64,000 nucleotides of DNA, taken from positions 6,393,501 through 6,457,500 of the forward strand of contig NC_065575.1 in NCBI RefSeq assembly GCF_937616625.2. The letters are read 5' to 3'. The notes beneath the pieces were generated by a model. It had not been told where the DNA came from. It saw only the letters and a program-made list of their open reading frames with translations, and searched no databases. This stretch comes from Mercurialis annua (Eukaryota > Streptophyta > Magnoliopsida > Malpighiales > Euphorbiaceae). The position numbers and the translations under genes were made by a program. Below, one piece after another: positions 45,440-56,752 of the stretch (positions are counted from its first letter, which is position 1; each line of letters begins with the position of its first letter).

Positions 45440-46850
45440 CTAAGATGCAGCGGTCAACTTCAATATTTTTTTTGATAAATATCAACTCCTAAATTATTGG
45501 ACCAAATGATTTTTTTAATATTTTATATAATAAAAATTACATTTTTTATTGATTTTAACATAGTATACGTTTTGTTTAAAAAATATTAAATATATGTTAA
45601 AAGAATCCAATATCGTCATATAAAATTTATTTATAATTTTACAATTTTAGTATATAATTATATATACATACAAACTCTTGATAAAATTCTATGCTTTGTT
45701 TACCACCTAAATATTATTAATATGGATTTGTATAAATATAAATATTTATTTTTAAATAACTTTTATTTGAGTCCATAAAATTATCCATGTTATATTTTTA
45801 ACGAAATATTTGTGTGTTCCTTGGTCGCTATAATTTTTATTAAAATACTCATAGATTATTAAAATATTCATAAATTAAATTAGTGACTTTTACTACATCA
45901 ATATATACACAATAACATAAAAAAACAAATATAGATAAACATATTTATTAAAAGTAATATAATTAGTTGTATATAAATGCTCCCTCTGTTTTTTTAATTT
46001 TCCATTTAATCAAATAAATTTATCTATAATTATTTGTACATTTACGATTTTAAGATGAATTTAGCTTATTATCTTTAAAATTTATCTCTTCCTAATAAAT
46101 GACTTTATGACTCAATTTACAAAGCCTCTATTAATTAATAGCGTTATATTAATATTCACTCCTATAATTTAAGACAAAAACCACACTTAATTTTAGCTAA
46201 ATGAACAATTAAAAAAGGATTTTTGATATTTTGGTGTCTGGTAAGAGGGGAGAATTCCTATTTAGTACCTCTTTGGAATTTAATTCCAAAAGAGTGCATG
46301 GGCCCACGCGTTCCGCATTGTAGGAATGTGGAACACATGGCGTTCCGCATTTCTACAATGCGAACGCTTTAATCAGTTGATTAAGAATTATTTAAACCGA
46401 CTGTTTTTAATTTGGTTTATTTTTCTTGGTCGGTTCACTTTGATGAACACGCATTGTATAAATTAAATTAAATCAAATCCGTTTATAACACGAAATAAAT
46501 GGGTCATGTCACGAGTTGACTCGCGAAGCCATCTAATCCATCTAACCCGTTTATAAAGTATACTATTATTTATAATAATATAAAAATAAAATGGCTATAA
46601 TTATATTAATACATAAATAAAATTAATTATATTAAAATTATATAATTTGATTATCAATTGATAAACTTGAGGCTAAAATTATATATATATGGTTTAAATA
46701 TTCTAAAATGTTAAGTGGGTTGTGTTAATCGTGTTGTGTTAGTTGTGTAATTCTGTTAATCGTGTTATCCGTTTATTTAACGTGTTAATCGTATCATGTT
46801 GTATCACTCGTTTAAAATTTGTGTCGTGTATGAGATTGAAAATTTTGACA
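45440..46850. other. AT-rich transposon-derived DNA
   Basis: A Stowaway-like left end (CTCCCTCTGTTTTTTTAA) occurs near 45980 without a clear partner. A small hairpin with arms GCGTTCCGCATTGTAG and CTACAATGCGAACGC spans about 46308-46371. From about 46480 a repeat rich in GTGTTAATCGTGTT begins and continues past the Emigrant-like insertion to 47580. No gene is seen. Confidence 0.45.
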
Positions 46851-46856
46851 CGACTA

Positions 46857-47480
46857 CAGTCGACCCTCTGATAATTAATACACATGGTAGATCAAAAATA
46901 TATTAATTATTAGAATTATTAATTTATTGAATTTATATAAAAAAAAGATATTTTAAAGCATCTACATTAATAGACCTAATATTAATATTATATTATAAAA
47001 AACTAACTAATACATTTTACAATCACTCAATTTAAAAAATAATAATTTTATATTCAATTTAAGAAATATTAATTGATATCAAACTAAAAATAATTATTAA
47101 GAAATTGTATTCATAAAGTAAAATATTTTTTAATATTTTTTATATTAGAGATACTTTATTTTTTTGAATTTATTTATCTAATAACTTTTTTTAAAATTTC
47201 TCAAAAGAATAAGAAAGTCATAATTTGATGATATTTTAACTTCCACTTTATGAATTAAGGTTAATATTGCCTCAAATAAATCATCAATTATTATATACTT
47301 CTTTAAAAAAATCTCTCTAATAATTAATATTCATGTAAAATATATTTTAAATTTTATTAATTATTAAATAATAGAATTATTAATTATCCGACGTGGAACG
47401 AAGTTGGTTCTCTCAATTTTCTATTAATTATTAGAATTATTAATTAATTTATAGAATATTAACTATTAGAGGGTCGACTG
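46857..47480. mobile_element. Emigrant-like (pogo-type) MITE
   Basis: 624 bp, ends CAGTCGACCCTCTGATAATT and complement ATTAGAGGGTCGACTG, flanked by TA on both sides (46855-46856 and 47481-47482). The form CAGT...ACC(C)TCT...TAATTAATA resembles Arabidopsis Emigrant. The interior repeats ATTAATTATTAGAATTATTAATT. It interrupts an older GTGTTAATCGTGTT-rich repeat. Confidence 0.75.
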
Positions 47481-47948
47481 TAGTTAAATGGATCGTGTTG
47501 TGTGGACCCTAATCGTATTAATAGAGTGGGTCGGCACAATACAAACACTACCCGTCAATCTATTTTGACACACCTAATATGGATATATGGAATGATATAT
47601 TAAAAAAGAGTTGAGTGTTGGATAATATAAAATATTTAGACAAATTTATATAAATATGACATTCAAATAAAAATTGATATGAATTGTAAAATCATGGTAA
47701 ACAAATTGAAGAGTGACAACACAGTATTTCTAAATAGTAGCTTTAAATGGTAAAAAAAACTAGAGTTATTATTTGTTTGCATAAATGAAATTCCACCGTA
47801 GCATTAAATGTTTAAAGGAGAATAGGAGAATGGTTTTGCTTTTTTTTTTTGCAGGGATGTCCTTTGTTATATTTTCAATTGTATTAAGCCCTTTCGGGCC
47901 ATTTTCTGACCAAAATATTCGGGCCAAACATAATTTCCCAATTTGGAA

Positions 47949-48982
47949 TAGCCATAGCCATAGGAAAATGCTATGGCTATTCTTGAAAAACAAATCAACT
48001 TGAGGTTCATGTGGGGTTTAGGGTTTACTGTTTAGTAAATGCTACTGCTTTTCTTAGAAAATCATGCAAATGAGGTTTGGATAGTCAATAGAGGAGGAGG
48101 GAGCCAAGTAAGTATTGGTTTTAATATAAGCAAATGAAAACATTTTTATTTAAACCTGGTTCATAACAATGAACAGTCGGTCAGTTTGGTTAAAACCGAA
48201 CCAAAAACAGAATTAATAGATCACATGCTCAAAATTGAAATTGACCGAACAATATTAAACATTACCCGAACCGGCTGATAAAATTAAAAGATATCAAAGT
48301 TGAACCAAATAAGTCTACAATTCGGTCGGTTCAGTTAATTTAGATAATCTAAATCTCAAACAACCGAAAACCTTAATTTTAAAATCATAAAACCAAATCG
48401 ACCGAATCCACCAAACTGACCAAAATTTATTCGGTCGGACATTTTAATCACCCCTACTACATAACATGAGTAAGCTCCACATTTAAGAGCAGTGAAGTTC
48501 TTGTGAGAGTTATTATGAAAGATCCAGTCTAGGAAACAATTTCCTATAATTAATAAAGGCTTTGGGTTGATTGATGATATTTTCAGTACGTATCATAATA
48601 ATTGAGTGTACAAGAAAGAAAAAACAACTAAAAGAGTCCCATTTTGTTCGTCTTATTTATCACCGAGACCATGCATGTGGAAATATTATAATCAGGCTAG
48701 AGCTACAGAACTAAATGATTGGAAAAATGGCAGCTTAATTAGGTGCCTGAAAACAAATTTAGCAACTCCAAACTTAAACAGTTTTTTTTATTTCTAAAAC
48801 ATTAATACCACTAACTTGAGTCCTAAGCAAGGTATATAAATGGAAATAATATATATTTCTCGTCACCATAAATCCTTTGATGTTTGATAAGTTTTGATAA
48901 CTTCAGTTTTAGTTCTTCTTTCACTTGTAATTTCTTCTATCGTTTAGCTGACATTGTCATCATGTATGCTTATGGTAGGTGA
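47949..48982. other. Intergenic DNA with a CCGAACC-rich repeat fragment
   Basis: About 48140-48460 is rich in CGGTCGGTTCAGTT / AACCGAACC motifs and ends, complemented, as GGGGTGATTAAAATGTCCGA; this matches a dispersed plant repeat seen also near 7501 and 49187. I searched the rest for the missing 5' exons of the DUF2431-like gene (a GEGDFSFS-type motif) and did not find them. Confidence 0.45.
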
Positions 48983-50174
48983 TCTGGTTCAAATTTGGAA
49001 AAGTTATTGAAATTAGGAGCTTCAGTATTTCATGGAGTCGATGCAACAAATATGAAACTTCACTCAGACTTACAGATGCTCAAGTTCGATCGAATTATCT
49101 TCAACTTTCCTCATGCAGGTTTTCATGGAAAAGAGGATAATGCCGTCCTAATTGAGTAAGCTGTTTTATTGTGTTGATATATGCTAAGAGTGTGCACCGG
49201 TTGGTTCATTCACCCTACCGAACCCAAATAGCTAAAATCATTTTTTTAACCGAATCGTAACTGAAATATATGCAAACTGAATTATATAGCCAAACCAAAA
49301 TAATTTGGTAGGTTATTTTAGTTCACCGAATAACTGAATTTCTTAAACATTTATTATTTAATTTTAGATACTAATGTCTCATTCCGTATAAATTTAGGGG
49401 GCGGGTTGATTTATGCCCTATACAAACTAAAAGAATACTTTGATATATATACATAATTTAATTAATTTGGTCGGCTCGGTCAGTTAGAAAATTTAAAATC
49501 CAAAACCAAATTAATTGAAATTTTAACATTCTTAACAATAAATGAACCAAGTTAACTGAAAATCAAACTAAATTAAAATTTTACTTCGGTTCGATAGGTT
49601 GATTCAGTTATATCCGAATAATACACCCATCTAATTCATTAGGTATGTAGCACGAATACTTTATTCAATCAATTTTGCCTCGTTTGTGGAATGTGTTAAA
49701 AACTTGACATTTCGGACACAGCCCGTAGTATACCTAGCTGATTCATGTTATATTTTGAAGCAAACCCCAATCTAAATTCTTAAAAGTTGCTAGTTTATAT
49801 TAACGTGAACTTTAAGTTTGACTAACAACTACATATATATCTTCAAACACGAACCCAATTCTAAATTTGACTATTAGCACTATACTTGTCTGGTTATATT
49901 TTGTAGGATGCACCAGCAACTTGTGCTAGGGTTCTTCAGGAATGCAAGTGAAATGCTACGAGCCTTTGGGGAAGTACACGTAACCCATAAGACATCAGCT
50001 CCATATAGCCGTTGGAACATTGTGCAACTTGGTTTGGAATGCAGTTTATTTTTAGTTGAGTGTGTTGATTTCAAGAAAGAAGAGTATCCAGGTTATCATA
50101 ACAAGAGAGGAGATGGTACTAAATGTGATCGGTCTTTCCGTTTGGGACCCTGCAGCATCTTCAAATTTTTTTAG
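48983..50174 (+). pseudogene. BMT5/DUF2431-like Rossmann methyltransferase, 5'-truncated fragment
   Basis: The family is typified by yeast Bmt5, a 25S rRNA uridine-N3 methyltransferase, and plant homologues annotated as DUF2431. Two exons are readable: 48983-49155 (SNLEKLLKLGASVFHGVDAT, KFDRIIFNFPHAGFHGKEDN) and 49907-50174 (LGFFRNASEMLRAFGEVHVT, HKTSAPYSRWNI, ECVDFKKEEYPGYHNKRG, KCDRSFRLGPCS, stop TAG). The donor (ATTGA|GTAAGC) and acceptor (TTGTAG|GATG) are good. The N-terminal exon with the SAM-binding GEGDFSFS motif is missing, and the first readable codons are directly preceded by an in-frame TGA (48980) without a usable acceptor in frame. I therefore call it a truncated pseudogene. A distant 5' exon cannot be fully excluded. 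Confidence 0.8.
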
Positions 50175-50848
50175 ACAGTTCAAATATCAATTCTAGACCG
50201 ATTAGATTTATTTACTTTTTGTTTTTCATTTTCAAGTGATCGAGCTTTCAAAGTTCAGATATATGTAGGATTGAAGACGTTCATGTATTATCCGTGGCGG
50301 AAGCAAAAAGTATTAAATCGTAAAGTAAGAAATTTTTTAGAAAGTATATTAAAATTATAAAATTTTAGAATTTAAAAGCGTTTTCAAAATATAAGATCAG
50401 CCGAAACATAGAACTCTATATACATTTGCATCTAATATGGAATAAATGTCGATTTTAATATCAATTCAAAGTACACTAATACAAAAATTAGTTATCAATA
50501 TATTATTTATTTATTTAAAACATTATTAAAAGTTAAAAATGGAAAAATACATAAATAAACTAATTTTAACTAATCTAACTATTTTATTTTTTAATTCCTG
50601 TGTTTGTCCAAACGGCATATCTTTGTGGGACAAAGGGAGTAACTAATATAATTATTTAAAATTGGGACATAATATAATTAATTTTTAAAATTGGGTATAA
50701 TAGAATTAATTTTTAAAATTGGGGTAAAATAGAAAAATAAAAACAAAAAAGTTCCGATGGTAATTGATACACACGTTTGGATGGCGGCGCATATTATAGC
50801 AATTAGCTGTGGCTGCTGCTCTGGTTCACAAGACAGTATCATTAGCAT
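50175..50848. other. Intergenic region upstream of SufE
   Basis: AT-rich, with a Stowaway-like right end (GGGACAAAGGGAGTA) at about 50628-50642 and short repeats AATTAATTTTTAAAATTGGG just after it. The SufE promoter and 5' leader should lie in the last 100-200 bp. Confidence 0.45.
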
Positions 50849-52009
50849 ATGATGCTTATGCTGTCTTCGATTAGATCATCATCAAGATCCAAACTTGGCT
50901 TCACCGCCATGAACGCTTCTTCAATCTCAACTACAACAACACCAACACCCACAACTTCTCTTGCCTTATTTACTTCCAAATTCACTCCTTCTAAATCAAA
51001 CCCCAATTCAAATCTCCCCTTCATTCTCTACAAACCCATCTCCTTCCAAAAAATCCCCACAAAAAAACAATCTTTACCACCTATTTCATCATTATCTTCA
51101 TCAGCTGCCATGTCTCTGCAGCCCATTGAAGAACTCCCACCAAAGCTTCAAGAAATAGTGAAGCTTTTCCAGTCAGTTCAGGAGCCCAAAGCCAAATACG
51201 AACAGCTTCTGTTTTATGGTAAGAATTTGAAGCCTTTAGATACCCAGTTCAAGACTAGGGAGAATAAAGTAGAGGGCTGTGTGTCTCAAGTTTGGGTCAG
51301 GGCTTTCTTTGATGATGAGAAGAATGTTGTGTTTGAAGCTGATTCTGACTCTGTTTTGACCAAAGGGCTTGCTGCTTTGCTTGTTCAAGGTCTTTCGGGT
51401 TCGGGTTTGAGTGAGATTTTGAGGGTTTCTCCTGATTTTGCTGTGCTTCTTGGCTTGCAACAGAGTTTGACTCCTTCTAGGAATAATGGGTTTTTGAATA
51501 TGTTGAAGTTGATGCAGAAGAAAGCTCTTGAATTGTCTTTGAACCCCGAAAAGGGTTTAGGTTTTAGTTCAGATGGTGCTGAAAATGAAGGAAAAAGTTT
51601 GAATCTTGGTGGTGGTAGTGTTGAGAATTCAACTGTTGAGGTGGGTTCTAATGACGTAAATTCAGAATCAAAGAGTGGTGGTGATGATGGTGGTTCTGGG
51701 GATAGTGATGATTTGGATGATTTAGGTAGTAGAGGGAAACGAATTAAGGAGATATTGGAGAGGGAGTTGAGTCCTACTGAATTAAATGTCGATGATGTAT
51801 CTTATCAGCATGCAGGGCATGCTGGTGTTAGAGGAAGAACTGATGGGGAGACGCATTTCAATTTGAAAGTTGTTTCGAAAGAATTTGAAGGCAAGAGCTT
51901 GGTGAAGAGGCATAGGTTGATATATGGTTTATTGCAAGATGAATTGCAGAGTGGATTACATGCGCTGTCAATTGTGGCGAAGACGCCAACTGAAGTTGAT
52001 GCGAGATGA
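50849..52009 (+). CDS. SUFE1: SufE-like protein 1, plastid/mitochondrial, SufE-BolA fusion
   Basis: It activates the cysteine desulfurase NFS2 (and possibly mitochondrial NFS1) and accepts persulfide sulfur for Fe-S cluster assembly; the BolA part is thought to interact with monothiol glutaredoxins. A single exon of 386 residues, close to the Arabidopsis homologue in length and domain plan. Residues 1 to about 85 are a Ser/Thr-rich, acid-poor organelle targeting peptide. The SufE domain spans about 95-235 (LPPKLQEIVKLFQSV) with the sulfur-accepting cysteine at C144 in VEGCVSQVW. An acidic Gly/Ser/Asp linker (about 265-293) follows, then BolA (about 294-380: RIKEILERELSPTELNVDD, GRTDGETHFNLKVVS, VKRHRLIYGLL). 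The first of two adjacent Met codons was taken as start; Met4 or Met21 are alternatives. All key residues are present. Confidence 0.95.
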   Translation: MMLMLSSIRSSSRSKLGFTAMNASSISTTTTPTPTTSLALFTSKFTPSKSNPNSNLPFILYKPISFQKIPTKKQSLPPISSLSSSAAMSLQPIEELPPKLQEIVKLFQSVQEPKAKYEQLLFYGKNLKPLDTQFKTRENKVEGCVSQVWVRAFFDDEKNVVFEADSDSVLTKGLAALLVQGLSGSGLSEILRVSPDFAVLLGLQQSLTPSRNNGFLNMLKLMQKKALELSLNPEKGLGFSSDGAENEGKSLNLGGGSVENSTVEVGSNDVNSESKSGGDDGGSGDSDDLDDLGSRGKRIKEILERELSPTELNVDDVSYQHAGHAGVRGRTDGETHFNLKVVSKEFEGKSLVKRHRLIYGLLQDELQSGLHALSIVAKTPTEVDAR

Positions 52010-55000
52010 GGTGTGACATTGACTTGTGACTTACTGTCTTGGTGTGATTAAGTTTTGTTCTTATAAACGCATTTTACATTTATGCTCATTATGAATCTTT
52101 TGCGGTGCTTGGATTAATTACTTATGAATGAAATTTTGCAATACATGTGGAATTTATTTTGTGAAATTTATGTACATATTCTCGGAAAATGTTTTCAATT
52201 ATCTCTTGATCGCTGTTGCTGTATGATCTTAAGTTAAGTACCGGTGACTTTTTCCTTTCATGCCACTGCTAGAATCCTATTAGTTGCACATTGTACATAA
52301 CATATGAATCTATAAGGAATTTTAACGTGCATTTAGTTCTAAGAGATCCATTCATCAAGCATCAGGCAATCAGTTGCTGGTCTTTGTCGTTCTTTTTGCT
52401 AAGTTTGAGTTTTAATTCTCTTGGCTTACTATTTTATATGTTTAAAGCATTTGGATAGACTGTTTGATTTGAAGCAATTTTAAATATGAGCTTGTGAAAG
52501 ATTCTAGTAAGTTCAATTAAATGACGGCTGGCTTGGCCAATTAAATATCACGAGTTAGGATTTCATTGATATTTCAACTAGGTTCTTCCGATGTGTTATG
52601 TTTACATAAAATATGTAATTTTGATGTGTCATTGTGAGTGAATCTTTATTACCTCAAGATGCCATTTGGGCTTTGCTTGTTGGATTGCAAGTGATTTCTT
52701 AGGAGATTTGCACGGTCAATCACACTGCAGATGCAAACATAAGTGACCCTGTAGATTCTTTGTAAGCTAGCTGTGTTGGTTATTTTTGTGCAGTTGGGCC
52801 TGCTTCGGCAGTTTTGTACTTGTTGTTCATCAAATTCCCTGGTTCTGTAGCACATCCATCCCCCTCTTTGGTTTTATTTTGAGAATAAAATGGTGGAAGA
52901 AGACAAAGAAGGGGGACTGGGATGAGATTTTCTGTTTGGTGTCCCTACTAAGAGGTAGATTTGCACTTTACAGCCGTCCTGTTAGGTAGATTTATGCTTC
53001 ATTTTCCATCTTGATAGGTAGAGCTACTCATCATGCCCGTCCATCCGATTTGAAAAAATATATAATGTCATGCTCATCTGCTCTTACAATACTAATAATC
53101 TTGGAGGCAATGGTCAGTCTCCTAAACTTGCAAGATTACGCCATTCTGTGATGTCTAGGAACTCTGCGATGCTATGATAAAATAATGTGCATGCTATATT
53201 TTCCTCTGAAATATTCCCATCTTCATTATGAAAATTAACTTTTCAAAACGCCTTAAGCACATCACACCTCATTAACTCGCATTAGTATTATCATATGACA
53301 ATCAAATATTAATAGTAGACATACACCCTAGAGTTCTATTACGCTGCAGATGTATAGAAAGCAATACCAAATGAATGCAGTAAATCAGAATAGTAACTCT
53401 TTAATACAACTGTAAGTATGACTACATATTAGGCAACTGATGTAAGAACATTTTCTAGAGTTCATACTGTTTTTCTGTGTTATTATGTGAACTATGTGGT
53501 TCCCATTTAAATGAACATTTATCTTCTAAATAACTATGGACTGTAAACTGAATGTGATGCCATGATATGATAGCAAAGAATCCAGCTTCGTCTTTTATAT
53601 AAATAGTGTGACTGTTAACCATAATTCCTGTCAAATATTTGGCTCTTTTAAGAAGACTGGTTTAGGAAGTTCGGGTTTTTCCTGTAGAAATGGAATTTTT
53701 GTGATTTAATCGCTACTCTTGTAGAATAGTTTTGTTACATAAGCCTTTGTTTATTGTTAGAAGTCTGCTAGGATGGTATTTATAGCTAGAGAAAGAACCC
53801 CTGTAAGTGATATCATTACCGTAGGATTTAAGTAGATCCTATTCTGTCCCCTCTTAGGACGAAGGAGAAGGAATCAGACTAAATAGCACAGATAAGAAGA
53901 CAAGGGCAATTTTTTCAAAATATTAAGAGCTTCTTTGAAAGAAAATATCTGTCGTTGTTGTCGCGTATTGTTTTGAGATGTTTTATTGTCTTTCTCAGCT
54001 TCAAATTACTTTAATTTTTGTAGGCGCCTTGGTCAACTTATCTTTCTTTTTCTTTTCCTTTCCTTTTCACTGCTAAAATTTCTGTTAAATGTTGCCAAAG
54101 CATATGTTTGATTGCTTTTTTTTTAGCTTTAGTTTGCTATGGTATCAACTGGCAAATGATGTTAATGTTAAATTTGGAAAGTTTATATGTTTAAACAATA
54201 ATAGATGCCACTTGATGGATGGTTATGATACAATAACATATATACAATTCACAGGTTGTTGGTTTAACTTAATTTAAATTTGGGTACTTGGCCTGGATTT
54301 AAAAATCAGTATATGAGCTGCCAATTTGGAGATATGCTTGTAGCAATTTTCTTTATACTTTCTTAGCCCTGAAGATGTTTTTTGAAAACTAGCCCTGAAG
54401 ATTGTCACAGTAGTATCTAAAGTAGAGAAAAGGCAATGTAGGGGAATCAACTTAGTACCGTTGGAATTTAGCTAAAGTGTTTTAAATCCTAAGCTTAGAA
54501 TCATTTTCAGGTTTATATATTATAGACCGAGGAACTCAACTAAATTTACCGCAAGATCGACATGTCTTTTTTTACCAGTTGCTGCTTCTTTTTCTTCCAT
54601 CTTTAGGTACCTTGAGTTCCCATCACCCAGCTGGAAATACCTTAGGCTCACATTTTCAAAGAATTATGACTGAAAAACTAGAATAATCAGAAAAACCATG
54701 ACTGAAAATGTATTATGTTGTGGTGTATGTTTCAGATTAACATCCATAGGACTGGGGTAAGGCTAGGGTTTTGGCTATGTTGCTCAAAAACTTCTTGAAT
54801 TTTATATTTCGGTGTTCCATTTCTGTTTCCATTAAACACTTATGAAACTCCGAAATCTATATTTACAACATATTCTGATAATATAATATTGTTTCTCATT
54901 TTCGTGTTTTCCGTTTGAGCGTTTCCGTGCTACATAGCGTTAGAATTGACAATTAATTCTGTTATGTGATTAAAAATTTCAGGCATTTGGACATCAAAAC

Positions 55001-55083
55001 GTCTATTTAGATTTCATTCCAAACAACGTAAAAAAAGGAAAAAAATTAAATAAGAACAAACAAATAAATGTATATAATCTCGT
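52010..55083. other. Intergenic region between SufE and LEA-2 genes
   Basis: Three kilobases without a supported coding exon. The first few hundred bases should be SufE 3' UTR. Short open frames (for example near 52650-52990 and 54089-54277) show no family motif. The base composition is less AT-extreme than transposon areas, so long UTRs or an unrecognised non-coding transcript are possible. Confidence 0.4.
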
Positions 55084-55821
55084 TCATCTCTTTGTTTTGC
55101 AACTTCTAGCTACTAAAACACCAGCAGGTGGACCAGTCATCATTACTTCACACCTGCCATGTAACCAGTAAGAATAATGAAGCAAACCCAGACTAGCTCT
55201 CACTTTAAATGTTCCTCTTATGTTGTAGATGACTTTGTTACTCTGCACCTGCTTTTGAAGTTCTATAGCAAGATTATGTGGTAAATAAACTAAACTCGAT
55301 ATGATATGAACTGTTTCCAACCTCGTTTCGTGTTGTCTTTGAGTAAAAGGTTGAAGAGCTTGAATTCCTATGAGTCTGTCGTAGAAGTAAAGCTCGATGT
55401 CGACATATTCGAATCTTACATCGATCTTCTGGTTGGGGTTGGAAAAATTTGCTAGGAAAGTGAAGTCTCCGTTGAAATACTCTGGCGAGTCGAAGTAGAC
55501 ACTCTTTAGGTTTGCATTGGGAGTGTCGAACATAGGAGTCCTCGGTTTAATGGCTAGGTAGATGACGAGAGTTGCAATACCGAAGAAGATAAGCGTAAGG
55601 CTGAATATTAGACATATAATAGCACCAAACCAGACGATAGGATTCGTCCGGTGGCGCCGAGGATGGTGGAGAATTGTGTGTTTTCTTGATCTATTTTCGT
55701 AAGTTGGTATGTCTATTGTTAAACTTTGGTGGATTCTTGGTTGCTTTGATATGGCAAGTTGGTTGGCAGGGACTGGAGGAGGTGGTAGTGGAGGAGGTGG
55801 TGGTGGTGGTGGTGGTAGCAT
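55084..55821 (-). CDS. NDR1/HIN1-like LEA-2 (hydroxyproline-rich glycoprotein type) membrane protein
   Basis: 245 residues in a single exon. Order: proline-rich N-terminus (3-17 mostly Pro), basic stretch (about 42-58), one transmembrane helix (about 62-91, WFGAIICLIFSLTLIFFGIA), then an extracellular-type LEA_2 domain (about 105-225: NANLKSVYFDSPEYFNGDF, FLANFSNPNQKIDVRFEYVD, IELYFYDRLIGIQALQPF) and a short tail with MTGPPAGVLVARSCK. Family members sit in the plasma membrane and several act in defence or cell-wall association; the role of this one is unknown. The frame is intact. The poly-Pro codons form a GGT/GGA-rich run on the plus strand (55771-55818), a likely length-variable site. Confidence 0.9.
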   Translation of the reverse strand: MLPPPPPPPPPLPPPPVPANQLAISKQPRIHQSLTIDIPTYENRSRKHTILHHPRRHRTNPIVWFGAIICLIFSLTLIFFGIATLVIYLAIKPRTPMFDTPNANLKSVYFDSPEYFNGDFTFLANFSNPNQKIDVRFEYVDIELYFYDRLIGIQALQPFTQRQHETRLETVHIISSLVYLPHNLAIELQKQVQSNKVIYNIRGTFKVRASLGLLHYSYWLHGRCEVMMTGPPAGVLVARSCKTKR

Positions 55822-56752
55822 TTTTTTGGCAACTTAGAAAGAAAACCTCTAAAGCTAAAATATATTAAGGAAGAAGATAAAGATTAAAGAGTGTAATTTT
55901 GTTTAAATAGTTGGGATATGGAAAAGGTTAAAATGAAAAAGCAAAAGAAATAGGGTTTTGATTGAAGGAGTTAGTGGGGCCATTGATGTTTTTGAGAGGG
56001 GAAAAATTAGGTAAGTGGATTTGAAGTTGGAAAAGCATAGAGGTGTTTTTTGAATTGCTTTATTGCTTTTGAATATGCATTCTTAGGTTAAGAAATGGCT
56101 TGAGAAGAAGCCTTGCTAAGTAAGTTAAAGGGCTCAAGCTTGAATAATTGGACATTTTAACTTACTCCAAAGGGAAGGTGCATTATAATCGACAAAATTA
56201 TGTGAACATTTATTATATTAGTTAATAAAAGTAATTGTTTGATTGTGTTAATTTTGTTCTAAGTTTGATTTTAACCGTAAAAAGTGGATTTTTTTTCCCT
56301 TAATGCCACAATCTCCTTAAATGGCATATGATGTGTACATGAACATGGTTCGTCGTATAGGATTGTAAATTATTCATTTAACGTGTTTCACATAACAATA
56401 ATAAATACGTTAAATTATAGATAGATTCAATTCACCATTATCTATAAGCCAATCACTTTTAAACACATCACCAAAATGATGACATTGATGTAATTGTATT
56501 TGTTAAATTATCTACACATTTAGTATTCTAAAGTGATTGATTTAGTGTATGAATAATATGGTATACTAAGTTTATCTAGGAAATTTTTGATAAATTAACA
56601 GATATCATACCCAGTTTTAGTTTACATATTATCAATTAATGGTGATATTCATTAATTGATTATTGTCACGTATCATACGATAAGTGGATGGTTTATATTT
56701 TTATATGGTGAACTAAACTCATGTGAGTTTTTCGCTAGAATACTAAAAAAAT
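55822..56752. other. Upstream region of LEA-2 gene
   Basis: This holds the LEA-2 promoter (transcribed leftward). About 56360-56700 contains short AT-rich inverted segments but no complete element I can define. The last nine bases (56744-56752, TAAAAAAAT) are the left target duplication of the next transposon. Confidence 0.4.

Larger units (their letters stand above)
39552..47939. mobile_element. Composite MULE-type foldback region (8.4 kb)
   Basis: The left end begins GGGCAATACTAAATGGCCCG and the right end, complemented, begins GGGAAATTATGTTTGGCCCG; both continue with a TATGGACACAAAATGGCC-like phrase. The outer flanks carry the perfect 9-bp duplication AATTTGGAA (39543-39551 and 47940-47948). 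A second right-type end lies internally at about 42396-42457, followed at 42478-42535 by a weak left-type end (AATGGACCGAAATGAATTTT). The interior also holds a MITE (42140-42381), a Helitron (42653-45431) and an Emigrant-like element (46857-47480). I find no transposase; the longest frames are low-complexity AT-rich. Confidence 0.7.

Noticed and set aside
52649..52989. Short open frames downstream of SufE
   Set aside because: No homology signature; probably 3' UTR or intergenic sequence.
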